Shown one piece after another: positions 1 through 13,080 of a stretch of DNA of 64,000 bases. A program made the position numbers and the translations under genes. Origin of the DNA: Prochilodus magdalenae (lineage: Eukaryota > Chordata > Actinopteri > Characiformes > Prochilodontidae); NCBI GenBank assembly GCA_024036415.1, contig JAMWET010007157.1:464501-528500 (forward strand), given 5' to 3'. A model generated the notes under the pieces. That model was given only the letters and a program-made list of their open reading frames with translations, had not been told where the DNA came from and made no database searches. Positions within the stretch are counted from its first letter, which is position 1, and the number at the start of each line of letters is the position of its first letter.

Positions 1-237
1 GCATTATATGCTCATGACAACAGGCACTGTTTGCCAACTTCACATCTCAGTCCACCCTCATGTGTTTGTGATTCACTGTTTATTTTCTCAGTGTGGGCAG
101 TCCAGTCACTGCATGACTGCCCACTGTCCAGTTGTTCTTAACACGTTTTAATTTGATTTTATTTTTGCTTTGTACTTGAGCACTTTGAAACAGATAGATT
201 GAATGGAGGTCACCAGAATCCACCTGTCTTGTGATTA

Positions 238-570
238 CACTGATTGTCCACTTTATCAGCTACACTTACAACATACGTAGTAGTCCATCTGTTTCTGTTC
301 GTATTTTGTTACCCTGTTCTTTAATGGAACACCCACAGGAGCACCATAGAGCAGGTATGATTTGGGTGCTGGGACATTTTCAGCACTGTTATGACACGGT
401 AGATGTGAAACGAACACAGTAGTGCTGCTGAAGTTTTTATAAACTGTGTCCGCTTACTGTCATCTCTATTAGACACTCATACCCTGCTGGTCCACCTTGC
501 AGATTTAAAATCAAAGACCATAGTTGCTGCACAGTTTAAGTTGGTCATCCTCTAGTCCTACAGTCCTCTA
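238..570 (+). repeat. MITE-like interspersed repeat, family A copy 1
   Basis: Decayed copy of an interspersed repeat. Recognisable pieces are the opening 'tgtccactttatcagct', the middle 'caccatagagcaggta' followed by 'tttgggtgctgggacattt', and the later 'tattagacactcat' and 'ctggtccaccttgcaga'. Related sequence occurs at 8560-8935 and 54655-54830. From memory of fish genomes, the full element is a palindromic, non-autonomous DNA-transposon-like unit. Only about half of it is seen here. The 63-codon frame inside is incidental. The family name is not assigned. Confidence 0.6.
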
Positions 571-3085
571 GGTGTGTGTGATCAAAAGACTGTATAACAT
601 TTAAAAGCTTTTCCTAGAACTCTACTACAACCATATCTATAGCAAGGGTGATTTAGGAATCTTTGTTTTTAAAGACCATATTTGGGTTATTCCTCAATTC
701 AGGGAGTGCAAGAATGAAAAAACAGATATAGAAAGAATAATGCCTCAGCAGGCAGTTGGCCAATTTTGAAGGAGACCTGACCCCTGATGGCATTGCAGAG
801 GTATGTGTGAAACTTACAAATGCTGAAACCCAAGAAAAGTACTTCAGCAACTGCGAGACCTAAACAAACAAACAAACAGAGAAGCTGTTTCGATAAGTCA
901 AAAGGGCAACAGCTGAGTTCAACAATAATAACAGCTGACTTGAGCAACAGAGTGGAGCATAATAGGAAACTTAACCTTCCAATGGAAAAGCCTTGAGCAA
1001 GCGTTAGCAATACATGCTTGGAGTAGGGCACTGTAAGCCTCCTGAAAAGTATGTACAAAAAGATCTGATGTTTAAAACAAGATGGGCTGTTAGGCTCACT
1101 TGTTTGAAGTTGGATTTACGTGACATGGCTTTGGTGCCACTTTATATTAAGTGAGATATATGTAACTGCATACTGTAGAAGGATTCACTTTTACAGGTGG
1201 ATTACAGAACTACAATTATTATAAATACACAAGTATCAACTTTTTCTGTCTTATGTAATTACAGATTTTTTTTTATCTAATTACACATGTATAATAAGAT
1301 AATTATATATATATGGTTTGTACAAGCCATCTGCAATAGGGACTACATCACTGGTTGTTGCTTCTTTATGTATAAATATATGGTTATTACTGGCAATGCA
1401 ACATGCAGTCACAACTCTTTTTGCAACAACAGTTGAGTGAATACAAGTAAAATATTTGTAATGAAGGTAAAAGTTTTGGACTGTTTAATTTTGCATGTGC
1501 AGTGGTGAACACTGGTGGACTCCCTGAGAAACATGTATAACTGATATGAGTAAGGCACTAGGGTTTGAAAATGTCTGTACCCGATGAGATTTGACTATTC
1601 CTGTCTGGTTCCTATGAGTTTGTTTTAATTTACTGATGATCTGAAAATGACTGGTATTGTCTGAAAGTAAAGTAAGATTATCACTAAGCTAATTAAATGG
1701 AAGCTATAATTAGGAATATGGCGTTTTTTATTTGGTCTACAGCTTATGATGGTAATGTTAAGGTCAGATTTAAACAGGTTTTTGCCAAAGGGTTTGAATT
1801 ACCTTGCAAATTTGGTTGGATATGTGCAGAATGATCATGGGATGAAGTTTGGACCACTCCACATTGTTGATGAGACTGATTCGCCACTGAGTGCCATACC
1901 TATCAGTGACTATACAATTCAGGTTGGGAAACTTGATTTAGGGTTTACAGTTAAAACCAGACTCCAGACTGAAAATCAGTCACCAAACACCTTAAAACAT
2001 TTCCTAAAAAATTTGCCCACTTTGCCAAAAGCTTGACAAAATTCCTGTGGGATTATAAAATATATCTCATCTGCTATACATCTTCAGTTACAGCTACATC
2101 TTCAGTAATCTTTCTAGTGTAGTAAGGGGAATACCAGTGCAAGTGCAAGCTATCTACTATTTCAGGTAAATAAGGCCACCATAATCTTTAGAAAGGATAG
2201 AACAAGAAAACCTTGGGTAACTTGATACCCTGTTGGGGGTTTCTCAACAAAGTCCCCAGCATCCACATGCACATTTTTGCACTAGCAACCAGAAGATCTG
2301 TAACAGAGGTCATTTCTCACCTAATCTGAATTTCTTATTAGGCTGTTATTAGAACATCCTTTAAATGTAATGTACATCTGGCATGCACAGAAGGTAAACA
2401 ATTATGACTGCCAGTCAATGTAGTTTCCACTTCTAGAGGTTTCAGTTTGAAATGCTCAGAATGCTCTCGAGCTTACTGTGAAAGGGACACGTTATTCAGT
2501 CAAAACCACTCTCTGTGTATGACTTGCATTCTTTTAGCTTTGCTTTCAGATCTCTATCTTCTAACTTTCACTCTGCAGCTTCATTTTACTATAACTGGGT
2601 ATGTGTACACCCATCTCCTCAAACATGGAGTGATTAAGATACATGTCTTCTTATATGGTTTGCACTGAAACATCACCCTTAAAATATGAGGATTTGGCGG
2701 TGTGAAATTAGGATGAATGTCAAGCTCAAGTGACAAAAACGTTAGTATGAATTCCATCCTGGCTGAAAACTGCATTTCAATACCACATCTTCATATGTTG
2801 GAGAAAGAAAAGTGAACTCCATATAGTCTCAGGGGTTTTAGTATGTGTGTTTTAGAGACTCAACTTCTTTCAGAAGTTATGACCAAAATGGCTGTCTGAG
2901 TCATACTACATTATCGTTCTCCAATGCAGCAATCACTGAAGATAATAGAACAGTTTTTATGGCCGTTTGTATGGGATTATGAGGGGGTCTGTGGATTGCT
3001 ACAGCCATTGGCTCATTAAGTAATGATGTAACTAGGCTGCTGCTCATTGGTCTGTGTAATACCTCACTATTAGAGCAAACTCCAG
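571..3085. other. AT-rich intergenic stretch, no gene seen
   Basis: No exon, RNA gene or clear repeat was recognised. Open frames are short (119 codons at most) and overlap on both strands, as expected by chance. The 96-codon plus-strand frame at 1746-2036 has an ATG, but no recognisable domain, poly(A) context or splice context. Confidence 0.5.
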
Positions 3086-3089
3086 CCCC

Positions 3090-3990
3090 ATCCGTGGTTG
3101 CCCTTTGCACCCAGGTTTCCACAATGTCACAGCTGTGCATATAGCTTTCATTAAACATAAGTGGAGCATGCCAGGCCCAATTACATCTCACAACACATGT
3201 TGCCAAGGCCCGGACTGTAAAACCACTACAAAAAGTCATTTCACACCAATTAAAATTTATGCCAACAGACCCATAATTCTGACTCAAGGCCTGTCACAGT
3301 CTGTCTAGCCCCGAGGCAGTGCAGGAGATAAGGCATAATGCTTCATCTCCACAACGTCTTACATCTCAGTCACAGCCGAGAGACGTCGGGCAAGAAAGTC
3401 AGCGTCTGCTATTGGATTTCCCTCCCTCTTTCTCTCCCTTGGTGCATTATCATTCATGGATTAGCATCTACATAAACAGTAGAACCTACCTGACTAGGGA
3501 TATGCCACTTTAAACCCTTCAAGGGTCAGACGCTGTACTTCCGCTCAACATTTAAAACATTCCAGGGAAGACTGCAAAAACTGGTCTCCAATCGGAGAAA
3601 AGTGCAACGCATCTACTAACGGCCTTTTGCGAATTCTCGGTTTGCACATAATGAGCGTAAGCGAAGGGGGTGTGAAGTGCTATTAGGAGCTAGAGAGAGT
3701 AAACAGGAAGCAGCTGTTTAAAGAGACGGCACCATTAAACTCATCACAATGGCTCGCTCTGCCCCATTGACTTTTACAGCCTCTCCAAAGTGCCAGATTA
3801 TACTTAATAGGGGCCGGGCTGTCAGTGCGGCTTGAAGGATAGAGAGGTTGGAAAAATTATTGCAAGTTTTATGGTTTATGAGTTTACACCATTATGATGT
3901 CATTAGGGCTCCTTCGACTCGGACAGAGAAACACAAACAGTGGTTATGACATTACTGAGCATCCATCAGTCCGTCTGAGTCTATAAACTC
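3090..3990. promoter_or_regulatory. Candidate conserved non-coding block 1
   Basis: Non-repetitive sequence of balanced composition with CpGs, for example around 3380-3400, 3600-3670 and 3910-3920. It contains several AT-rich homeodomain-like cores. It differs in texture from the AT-rich repeat-bearing DNA on both sides and has no coding signature. Calling it a conserved element is inference from texture and from the gene-desert setting. No motif is decisive. Confidence 0.25.
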
Positions 3991-3999
3991 CTCCCTATG

Positions 4000-5884
<1,885 letters not shown>

Positions 5885-6003
5885 GATAGCACCCTGTAGT
5901 AGTATGACAGCATGTTAGAGTAGTAGTATGTTATACAGGACTGTAGTAGTTTGTTACTGCAGTGGTATTTTAGTAGTATGTAGTATGTAGTAGTAGTATG
6001 TAG

Positions 6004-6178
6004 GGGCAGTAGTGGGCTGGAGGTTAAGAAACCAGCATTGTGGCCAGAGAGTCATTGGTTTTGATTCCCTAAGATGACAGGAACAGCTGAAGTGCCCTTG
6101 AGCAAGGCTCCCTAACCTGTAGAAAGTGTGTGTGTGTGTGTTTCACTTTACAGACAAATTCCTCTGTGTGCAAGGATT
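6004..6178 (+). mobile_element. tRNA-derived SINE inserted in the minisatellite
   Basis: This segment breaks the minisatellite and resembles a teleost tRNA-derived SINE. It has an A-box-like 'gtgggctggaggttaag' near 6010, a B-box-like 'ggttttgattccc' at 6057-6069, and the family-typical 'gcccttgagcaaggctcc' near 6093. After that come a (TG)n run and a tail with 'acaaattcctctgtgtg' near 6155. Minisatellite sequence resumes right after it. The insertion therefore postdates the start of the array. Confidence 0.7.
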
Positions 6179-6572
6179 GTACTAGTATCTTAGCACAGTA
6201 GTATATTAATGTAGTAGTATGTTATGCAGGACTGTACTAGTATGTCAGTGAGGAAGTATGTCAACGTAGTAGAATGTTATACAGGACTGCACTAGTACCT
6301 TAGTGTAGTAGTATATTATGCAGGACTGTAGTAGCATGTTAGAATAGCAGTATGCTATGCAGGACTGCACTAGTATCTTAGTGTAGTAGTATATTATGCA
6401 GGACTGTAGTAGCATGTTAGAATAGCAGTATGCTATGCAGGACTGCACTAGTATCTTAGTGTAGTAGTATATTATGCAGGACTGTAGTAGCATGTTAGAA
6501 TAGCAGTATGCTATGCAGGACTGCACTAGTATCTTAGTGTAGTAGTATATTATGCAGGACTGTAGTAGCATG

Positions 6573-6978
6573 TTAGAATAGCAGTATGCTATGCAGGACT
6601 GCACTAGTATCTTAGTGTAGTAGTATATTATGCAGGACTGTAGTAGCATGTTAGAATAGCAGTATGCTATGCAGGACTGCACTAGTATCTTAGTGTAGTA
6701 GTATATTATGCAGGACTGTAGTAGCATGTTAGAATAGCAGTATGCTATGTAGGACTGCACTAGTATGTCAGTGTTGTAGTATGTAACTGTAGTAGTATGT
6801 GATGCAGGACAACAGTAGTATGTTAGTGTAGATGTATGCTATGCAGGACTGCACTAGTATGTAAGTGTAGTAGTATATTATGCAGGACTGTATTAGCATG
6901 CTTGAATAGCAGGATTCTATGCAGGACTGTACTAGTATGTCAGTGAAGTAGTATATTATGCAGGACTGTAGTAGCATG
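6573..6978. repeat. 406-bp higher-order unit, copy 1
   Basis: First of two adjacent 406-bp blocks that look identical base for base by eye. The block contains two regular 78-bp units, a third ending in the variant 'ctatgtagg', and divergent units with 'tcagtgttgtagtatgtaac' and 'gaatagcaggattctatgc'. The second copy starts directly at 6979. Confidence 0.9.
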
Positions 6979-7384
6979 TTAGAATAGCAGTATGCTATGC
7001 AGGACTGCACTAGTATCTTAGTGTAGTAGTATATTATGCAGGACTGTAGTAGCATGTTAGAATAGCAGTATGCTATGCAGGACTGCACTAGTATCTTAGT
7101 GTAGTAGTATATTATGCAGGACTGTAGTAGCATGTTAGAATAGCAGTATGCTATGTAGGACTGCACTAGTATGTCAGTGTTGTAGTATGTAACTGTAGTA
7201 GTATGTGATGCAGGACAACAGTAGTATGTTAGTGTAGATGTATGCTATGCAGGACTGCACTAGTATGTAAGTGTAGTAGTATATTATGCAGGACTGTATT
7301 AGCATGCTTGAATAGCAGGATTCTATGCAGGACTGTACTAGTATGTCAGTGAAGTAGTATATTATGCAGGACTGTAGTAGCATG
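6979..7384. repeat. 406-bp higher-order unit, copy 2
   Basis: Second adjacent copy of the 406-bp block, with the same order of internal variants and no mismatch that I could see. It terminates the array. The identity suggests a very recent unequal exchange or an assembly duplication. Confidence 0.9.
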
Positions 7385-8099
7385 GCTCAAAGCTAGAGGC
7401 CACATGAAAGTTGACATTAAAGACTCTGAGTCAGTGAGGTAGTTTGACAATGAGGCAGGAGTACATATTGATGTTTTGAAATGGGGCCCTAAAGTGACAT
7501 TTTACCCACAAAATTGTTCCCACCCATTATTGTATTCTACCATCAGCTCCTAGTTTGTTAGTGATAAACACGTCTTTAGTTCTAGGGCTGATTGCAGCAG
7601 CAGTATCTAAGTTCAAGCATTGTCTGGTTATCACAGATGTGTTTATTGTTTAACATTTATATATACCAAATCAAAACAGCTTAGTAATTACTGTACATAT
7701 GAACATGACACTAATAAAATATAATATTTTAGGCAAATTAGAAATCAGTTTAAGCATGAACACAAAACTAGTGCCATCCAGGCTAAAATCTTAACAATAG
7801 GAAAAAGTTCTTGTAACAAAATGTAACACAGAAAATTAGAGTAGCACTAAAATACTTGCGGAGTGTAAATATTACAAAAAATGAGCCAAATATTTGATTT
7901 ATTATTATTATTGTGTTTATACAGAAATTATTAGGTCCTAGAATCACAATGAATTCAATAAAAAACCTTTGTCCTTTAAATATGTGCTTCCACTGGCTAC
8001 AGCAGAGAGAGGACACTTCTTGTCAGTCGGGTGATACTGTGTGCCATATGATAAAGTCACCTAAAAACGGAGGCTAATGTGTGTGCGTGGGTTATAACA
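7385..8099. other. AT-rich intergenic, nothing recognised
   Basis: No repeat family, RNA or exon was recognised. Composition is AT-rich with short runs such as 'ttattattattatt' near 7900. Confidence 0.5.
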
Positions 8100-8460
8100 C
8101 GTGTGTTTGGGCCTGCAAATCGAGACTCGTTCCGCAGTAATAGTGGAGCACAAACAGCTCCAACAGGCAGAGGAAATAGATTTCACACCCCAGACAAAGG
8201 CCAGGGGACCTGGAGCCATTGAACTAAAGCTGGGTCAGCCAGACCAGAAGCGAGAACAAGTTCCTCGCACGGTGACCAGCCTGCTGGAGCATGTCCAGTG
8301 CAGGCGGTCTGTTGTGCATGTCCAAAGCCCCCCTGTACTGTGTGTGTTTGGCCTGCGGTGTCGTACACAACACTCTGTCAGGGGCACTGCTCCCCTCCCA
8401 GCAGGCTTTTCACTTGGCCTGACCTTGCTCCAAATAAACACTGAATAAAATAAAATGAGC
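8100..8460 (+). other. GC-richer unique block with a 115-codon ATG-less frame
   Basis: Moderately GC-rich, non-repetitive block. The plus frame 8101-8448 is open for 115 codons but begins with GTG, not ATG, and encodes no recognisable domain. AATAAA-type hexamers follow near 8434-8452. It could be a conserved element or part of an untranslated exon. Neither can be shown from one sequence. Confidence 0.25.
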
Positions 8461-8559
8461 GCCACTTTAATCCTGTGCAGTTGCACCTTGCTATCTCTGT
8501 CCATTTTATTTTGTTTTTCTTTCTGGCTCACCATTACCCGCTGAGTGGACTTATACAGT

Positions 8560-8935
8560 TGCTAATAGACTGTATATACGCTTGCTGGATGCTTTATTAT
8601 GTCCACATATCATGTAGGTGCATTTTAAACATCTACATCTTACTCCCTCATGTAGTACTTCGGAATGTAGTCCCACTGACGTAGTGGTGGTGTATTGGTG
8701 TTTCGTTGCCCTGGTACAAGTGGATCAAACACAGAAGAGCTGGAGTTTTAAACTGTGTCCACACACTGTCCACTCTATTAGACACTCCTACCTTGTTGGT
8801 CCACCTTGGCAAGATGATGGCTCATCTGTTGGCTCATCTGTTCCTGCTGTCTGTGTTAGTCATCCTCAAGTGATCAGTGTCTGGCCACAGGATGCTGTCA
8901 GCTGGGTATTTTCCCCAGCGCAGTAGAGACAATAG
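8560..8935 (+). repeat. MITE-like interspersed repeat, family A copy 2
   Basis: Shares 'gtgtccacacactgtccact', 'tattagacactcctacc' and 'ttggtccacctt' with the copy at 238-570. It extends further right with 'cacaggatgctgtc' and 'agctgggtatttt'. A short 12-bp duplication ('ggctcatctgtt' twice) lies near 8818-8842. It is decayed and no intact terminal repeats are seen. Confidence 0.6.
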
Positions 8936-10080
8936 CCGAGTTTATGACCAGTTGAAGGTTTAACTGATCTGATTAGTCTGCTTTAACATCTACTCTGTAC
9001 CAGAGAATACATCTCCCTATGTCACAAAACCACTTCAGGGAAAAATTAAGAAAGTTAACAAAGAAATCTTTGTTGTTGGGCAATGCCTTGCTGCTTTATT
9101 GTATAATATTATGGTTATATTTCAGATAATAAGAACTCTAATGAGAACACACTGATGCAATAATATGTCCCATGATCAACTGTAGCCTCCCTTATTTGCC
9201 TACGTTTCTTATTTTTTCTTTGTTGTGATAAAGATAAGCTTTAATTTCTTTATTTGTCCCCTGATACCCCCTGCCCACTGTTAGGTTTCCTAGCAGGAGA
9301 CAGGCAATAAGAAGATCACCTGAAGAGCCATTTTACTTTTTATATTATTTGTTCAACAACTCACCCACTTCAATTCACAAGCATTGTTAGTTGGTTCAGA
9401 AATTCTAGAAACAGGAAAACACTAAAATGTGAAGGACAGTGAGCCACCAGGACCAAGATTGGGAAAAGTTGCACTATGGTAACAAGTTGCACTATGCTGT
9501 TAAAGCTAATAGAAATAAACCAAATTGAAAATAATGTATTTGCCAGCATCCTAATGTTAGCATGATTGATAGCATCTATACAGTACTTGCTTTCTATACA
9601 GTACTTGCTTTATTCTAACAATGCAAACTTTTACATACAAAATTAAATATGCATATTTTATGCAGAATTTACATATGCAGAATTTACATTTCCTGTATTT
9701 TGATCAAAACTGATTGCAGTTTCTCATAAAGTTTGTGAACAATTCTCATCAACAGTTGTGATCAAAGAATGTATCTGTGGCCAAAGCTATGCCGACTGCA
9801 CTCCGGTTCAATGGAGATTCATGGCATAGTAGAATTACCTCTTCCAATTGTTTTATAGAGCAAATCCACTTGTGTCTAATAGGCCACATCCTGTTCTCAA
9901 TAACATTCAATTCAGTGCAGTCTTGATAAGAATCAATTTACTACTGGCTTTAATGAATGATTGAACAAATAAAACTCCTATTTTGTAGTCATAGGCTTTC
10001 TCGTGATGGAAAATAATTCAGAGCCCATTGCTTACAAGACTGCTGTCAAAACAGGTACTGAAGATCAATGAAATCAAGAA
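8936..10080. other. Intergenic with two small exact tandem duplications
   Basis: AT-rich sequence without recognisable genes. It contains an exact 18-bp tandem duplication at 9576-9611 (unit ctatacagtacttgcttt) and an exact 15-bp one at 9659-9688 (unit tatgcagaatttaca). Both look like replication-slippage or repair duplications. Confidence 0.6.
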
Positions 10081-10730
10081 ATATTATCGGGGGGCACTTT
10101 AAGCGAAAAGGTCAGCATGGACAGCAAAGATCAAAGCCTGATCAATAAGGATTATGCCAGAGATTAGACAGATCTGCAAGGCACAGTCCATTTCAGTGCT
10201 AGCATTGCCAAACCAGCATTGTACCATGTTATTTCCAGAACATAATGATGCAAACACATGTGTGTGCATTTGCCTCACTCGTGGGAGATGTTATGTTTGT
10301 TTAGAACAAGTCTTTCCTGCGGGAAGACAGAAGGAGGGAGGGGTCCATTAAGAAGTCTGCTGTCCAAGCCTGTTTAACTATGATCCCTATCAAATAATTT
10401 ATCTCCTTCTCTCGGCAGGAGGGAAGGGAAATAATATAGACAAAATCAATGTCCACAAAGCGGGAGGCTCCAGATAAGCTGAGAAAATGACTATTGCTCT
10501 GCGAGATGACAGATGACATCAAGAGAATGCAAATTAACTCTGATGTGTCTATTCTAAATGAGATTAAAGTCCCTTCTTAAAGAAAGAAAACAACTTAAGC
10601 CCAGGTAGCTTCCTCAGCAAATAAAGTTTAATGGATTTACATGAGTTTAGTTCCGGAATGCACTCTTTGCTGGGAGGTAAAGTCAGAAGACATGCCCCAT
10701 TAATGGGATTAAATGATTGATTGACAAGGT
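10081..10730. promoter_or_regulatory. Candidate conserved non-coding block 2 (octamer, PBX-MEIS)
   Basis: Unique, repeat-free block. It contains a perfect POU octamer ATGCAAAT at 10527-10534, directly followed by TAA, and a PBX-MEIS-type TGATTGACA at 10718-10726. Just upstream of the latter is a bicoid-type GGATTA near 10706. MEIS-like TGACAG and TGACAT cores occur near 10507-10518. The clustering fits a developmental enhancer. Function and conservation are inference. Confidence 0.3.
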
Positions 10731-12175
10731 AAGTGGTCTTTCATCAATAATCCAGGCTGCCCTCTGTCTCTTCTATTGTGATTCTCTAATTGACCTAGTC
10801 ATGCTCCACCCACACATGTGTTCTCCTGGAGGTGCAGTTACAAGGTTAAACAAGCTTTACAGAAAATACCATTTCAATCTAATTAGATACTGTGAGTAAC
10901 AGTGAGTACATTCACACATACAGAATGATCTATAACTCCAGAAAATAACATAAATCACTCAATTATTGGATTTCACAACGTGCAACCATTACTTAGCAAT
11001 TTGCCACAAACTGACCAAGAACTGCAGTGCATGGCATAACATTTGAACTTCTGCCACATGTTCTCAAATTGCATCTAACCCTATAAGATATATCCAACTT
11101 GTGTCTAATCTCCTCTTCTGTGTCAGTCATGTGATTGCTTTTGCGTTTAATTGAAAAGTCAGGAAAGTGACCTAACAAAGCTGAAAATTCATTTATTTAG
11201 TTTATTACTCCATAGTTTGAACAAGAAAACACATAAATAGCAATTTAAGTTAAGTGGCGATTACACATGCTAATGTGTCACAGTGGCCAACATGGATATG
11301 CACATTCTTAGAACAGATCTCCAGGGAAACGTATGGTTCTCTAGGGATAACGTGGTCATTTTTCACCTTTTCACAACTGTAAACTGTAAAATAGTGAGAA
11401 ACAGGTGTCTGGTGGTAACTACTTCATGGGCAAGTCTTCTCTATCAGGCTCTCTTTGTACACTTGCTCAGATAATACATCACATTAAGAATATGAATGCA
11501 CTAAAAACATATGACCACCTATCAGATGATCAGACAGTGATAATATTATTGGTGTTTTTGGAGTTAAAGTGCCACAGTACCAAGTGTGCTGTTGTAGCAA
11601 TTCAAAGGGCAGTGAGGCATTTTTTCCTTTAAGGCACTGAGAAAAATATATGGCTATTCTGAATTTGATGCCAGCATGGTTTGTACACAAATTTGTACCG
11701 GTTGGTACAGATTGATGTCTAGCATTGTGTTCATTAGTGTATTCATTAGTGAATTTGCTGGCACAGCATGTGTGAGTCAATGAATAAATTCGAATTCAAA
11801 AGAGGTTGTTAGAAAAGTAAGAACACATTCACTGCCATTGACAACTGAGATGATTTTATTTGATTGAATTCTGACACACTTTCCATGATGAGACCATGTT
11901 GGTTTTATCTGTATTAAGATATCTACTGTAATAGATAGGACCACTTCTAAGAAAGATTTTAGCATTAACGTGCAATTGTCTCAGGACCTCTAAATCTCTT
12001 GACACACCAATCAACTGTGTGGAATTCTGAAAGAAAGAAGCCTGTCAAAATAAAGCTTTGAAATGAAGAATTTTCTTTTTCTCTGAAAATGGAAGTTCCT
12101 GGCTCAAATGCGAGAACCAATCTTGGCGGGTAAAAGTCTTCACTCTAGCTGACTATGCTGTTTAGAATATAAGTA
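10731..12175. other. Intergenic, nothing recognised
   Basis: AT-rich sequence with short chance frames on both strands (98 codons at most). No recognisable repeat or RNA. Confidence 0.5.
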
Positions 12176-12179
12176 TGAA

Positions 12180-13080
12180 TAATATATCACATCTGTAGTA
12201 CTTGATCTTTCCCAAAGAGCATTCATTATATCGAACAAGGGTTATAGATGAGAAAGGAAGTGAGAAAGAAGAGTCTTTCAACGCGTTTAATGAACTGATG
12301 TTAACAAATTACCATTTCAGCGCTTGTCATATTCTCTTAGGAGTCCAAACGTCTGATTCATCAGTGTCCTGCTCTGCAGTGACTCCCCTGCAATGAGAGC
12401 GAATAGACTTTGGAACACGGCCGCCTTCTGTTTTCATTAAATATGTCCAGAGCAAATTGACTTTTCTATTGGGGCTGATTTTGAATATTTTTGTGAGCCA
12501 TTACCCTCACAACATGAAAACACAATTGGCTGCGATGAGAGAGTGGAGAAAGACATGGCATCTTCCTCCTTGGTGAGAAACAGAATTGCCTATTTCCACA
12601 GTTGAAACACATTTCATTGTTTCCGTTAAGCCAAAGCAATTCAGCCCATTTCGCCTTTCCATAAGCATGACAGAAAGAGAAGTTTAATTTGCTTCCTTGA
12701 AATTAGACACTCATTCAGCAAAATCCAGCTTACTCTGTTGATTTTTTATTCAGAGCCACCATCGCATAATCAGATTTGTCACATTGAGGGTTTTGACAAC
12801 TTCTGAAGCGAGGCATTGCGGCGCATTTTAATCTGTCTGCCAATAATGGAGCTTTCTACTGTGTGCAGCAGGCCGAGCGTTAGTCATAACTGGCCACAGG
12901 TGCGCAGGTACACAAATAGAGGTGGCAGACACAACAAGGTGCCGCTGTGTGACCTGATGCTAATGAGAGCAAATAAGAACAAGCAATGTAACTGAAGTTC
13001 GGGCAAGCCTGTGGCGCGCAGCCGTTCATGAATGTTAAATTCATGAATTCTTCGAGCTCAGCAAGGAGCAAGCAGAGACT
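12180..13080. promoter_or_regulatory. Candidate conserved non-coding block 3
   Basis: About 900 bases of non-repetitive sequence with balanced composition. It has numerous TAAT and ATTA homeodomain cores and CpG-containing stretches (for example 12410-12430 and 12800-12830). No frame of interest. The texture is that of vertebrate conserved non-coding elements. This is inference only. Confidence 0.3.

Larger units (their letters stand above)
5885..7384. repeat. Minisatellite array with 39/78-bp units
   Basis: Tandem array of units built on 'gtagtagtat' and 'atgcaggactg'. Six regular 78-bp units run 6282-6749; each is made of two diverged 39-bp halves. The edges (5885-6004, 6179-6281, and parts of 6750-6976) hold more divergent units. 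The array ends abruptly at 7384, followed by unrelated 'gctcaaagct'. The unit lengths are multiples of three, so the minus strand stays open for 171, 132 and 69 codons with a 26-residue repeat. I read those frames as artefacts of the repeat. A SINE interrupts the array at about 6004-6178. Confidence 0.95.

Noticed and set aside
6245..7383. Minus-strand frames of 171, 132 and 69 codons with a perfect 26-residue repeat
   Set aside because: The repeat unit (78 bp) is a multiple of three and stop-free in this frame by chance. There is no promoter, signal or domain, and the sequence is a minisatellite.
8101..8448. 115-codon plus frame followed by AATAAA-type hexamers
   Set aside because: Starts with GTG, has no domain, and no ATG or splice context supports an exon.
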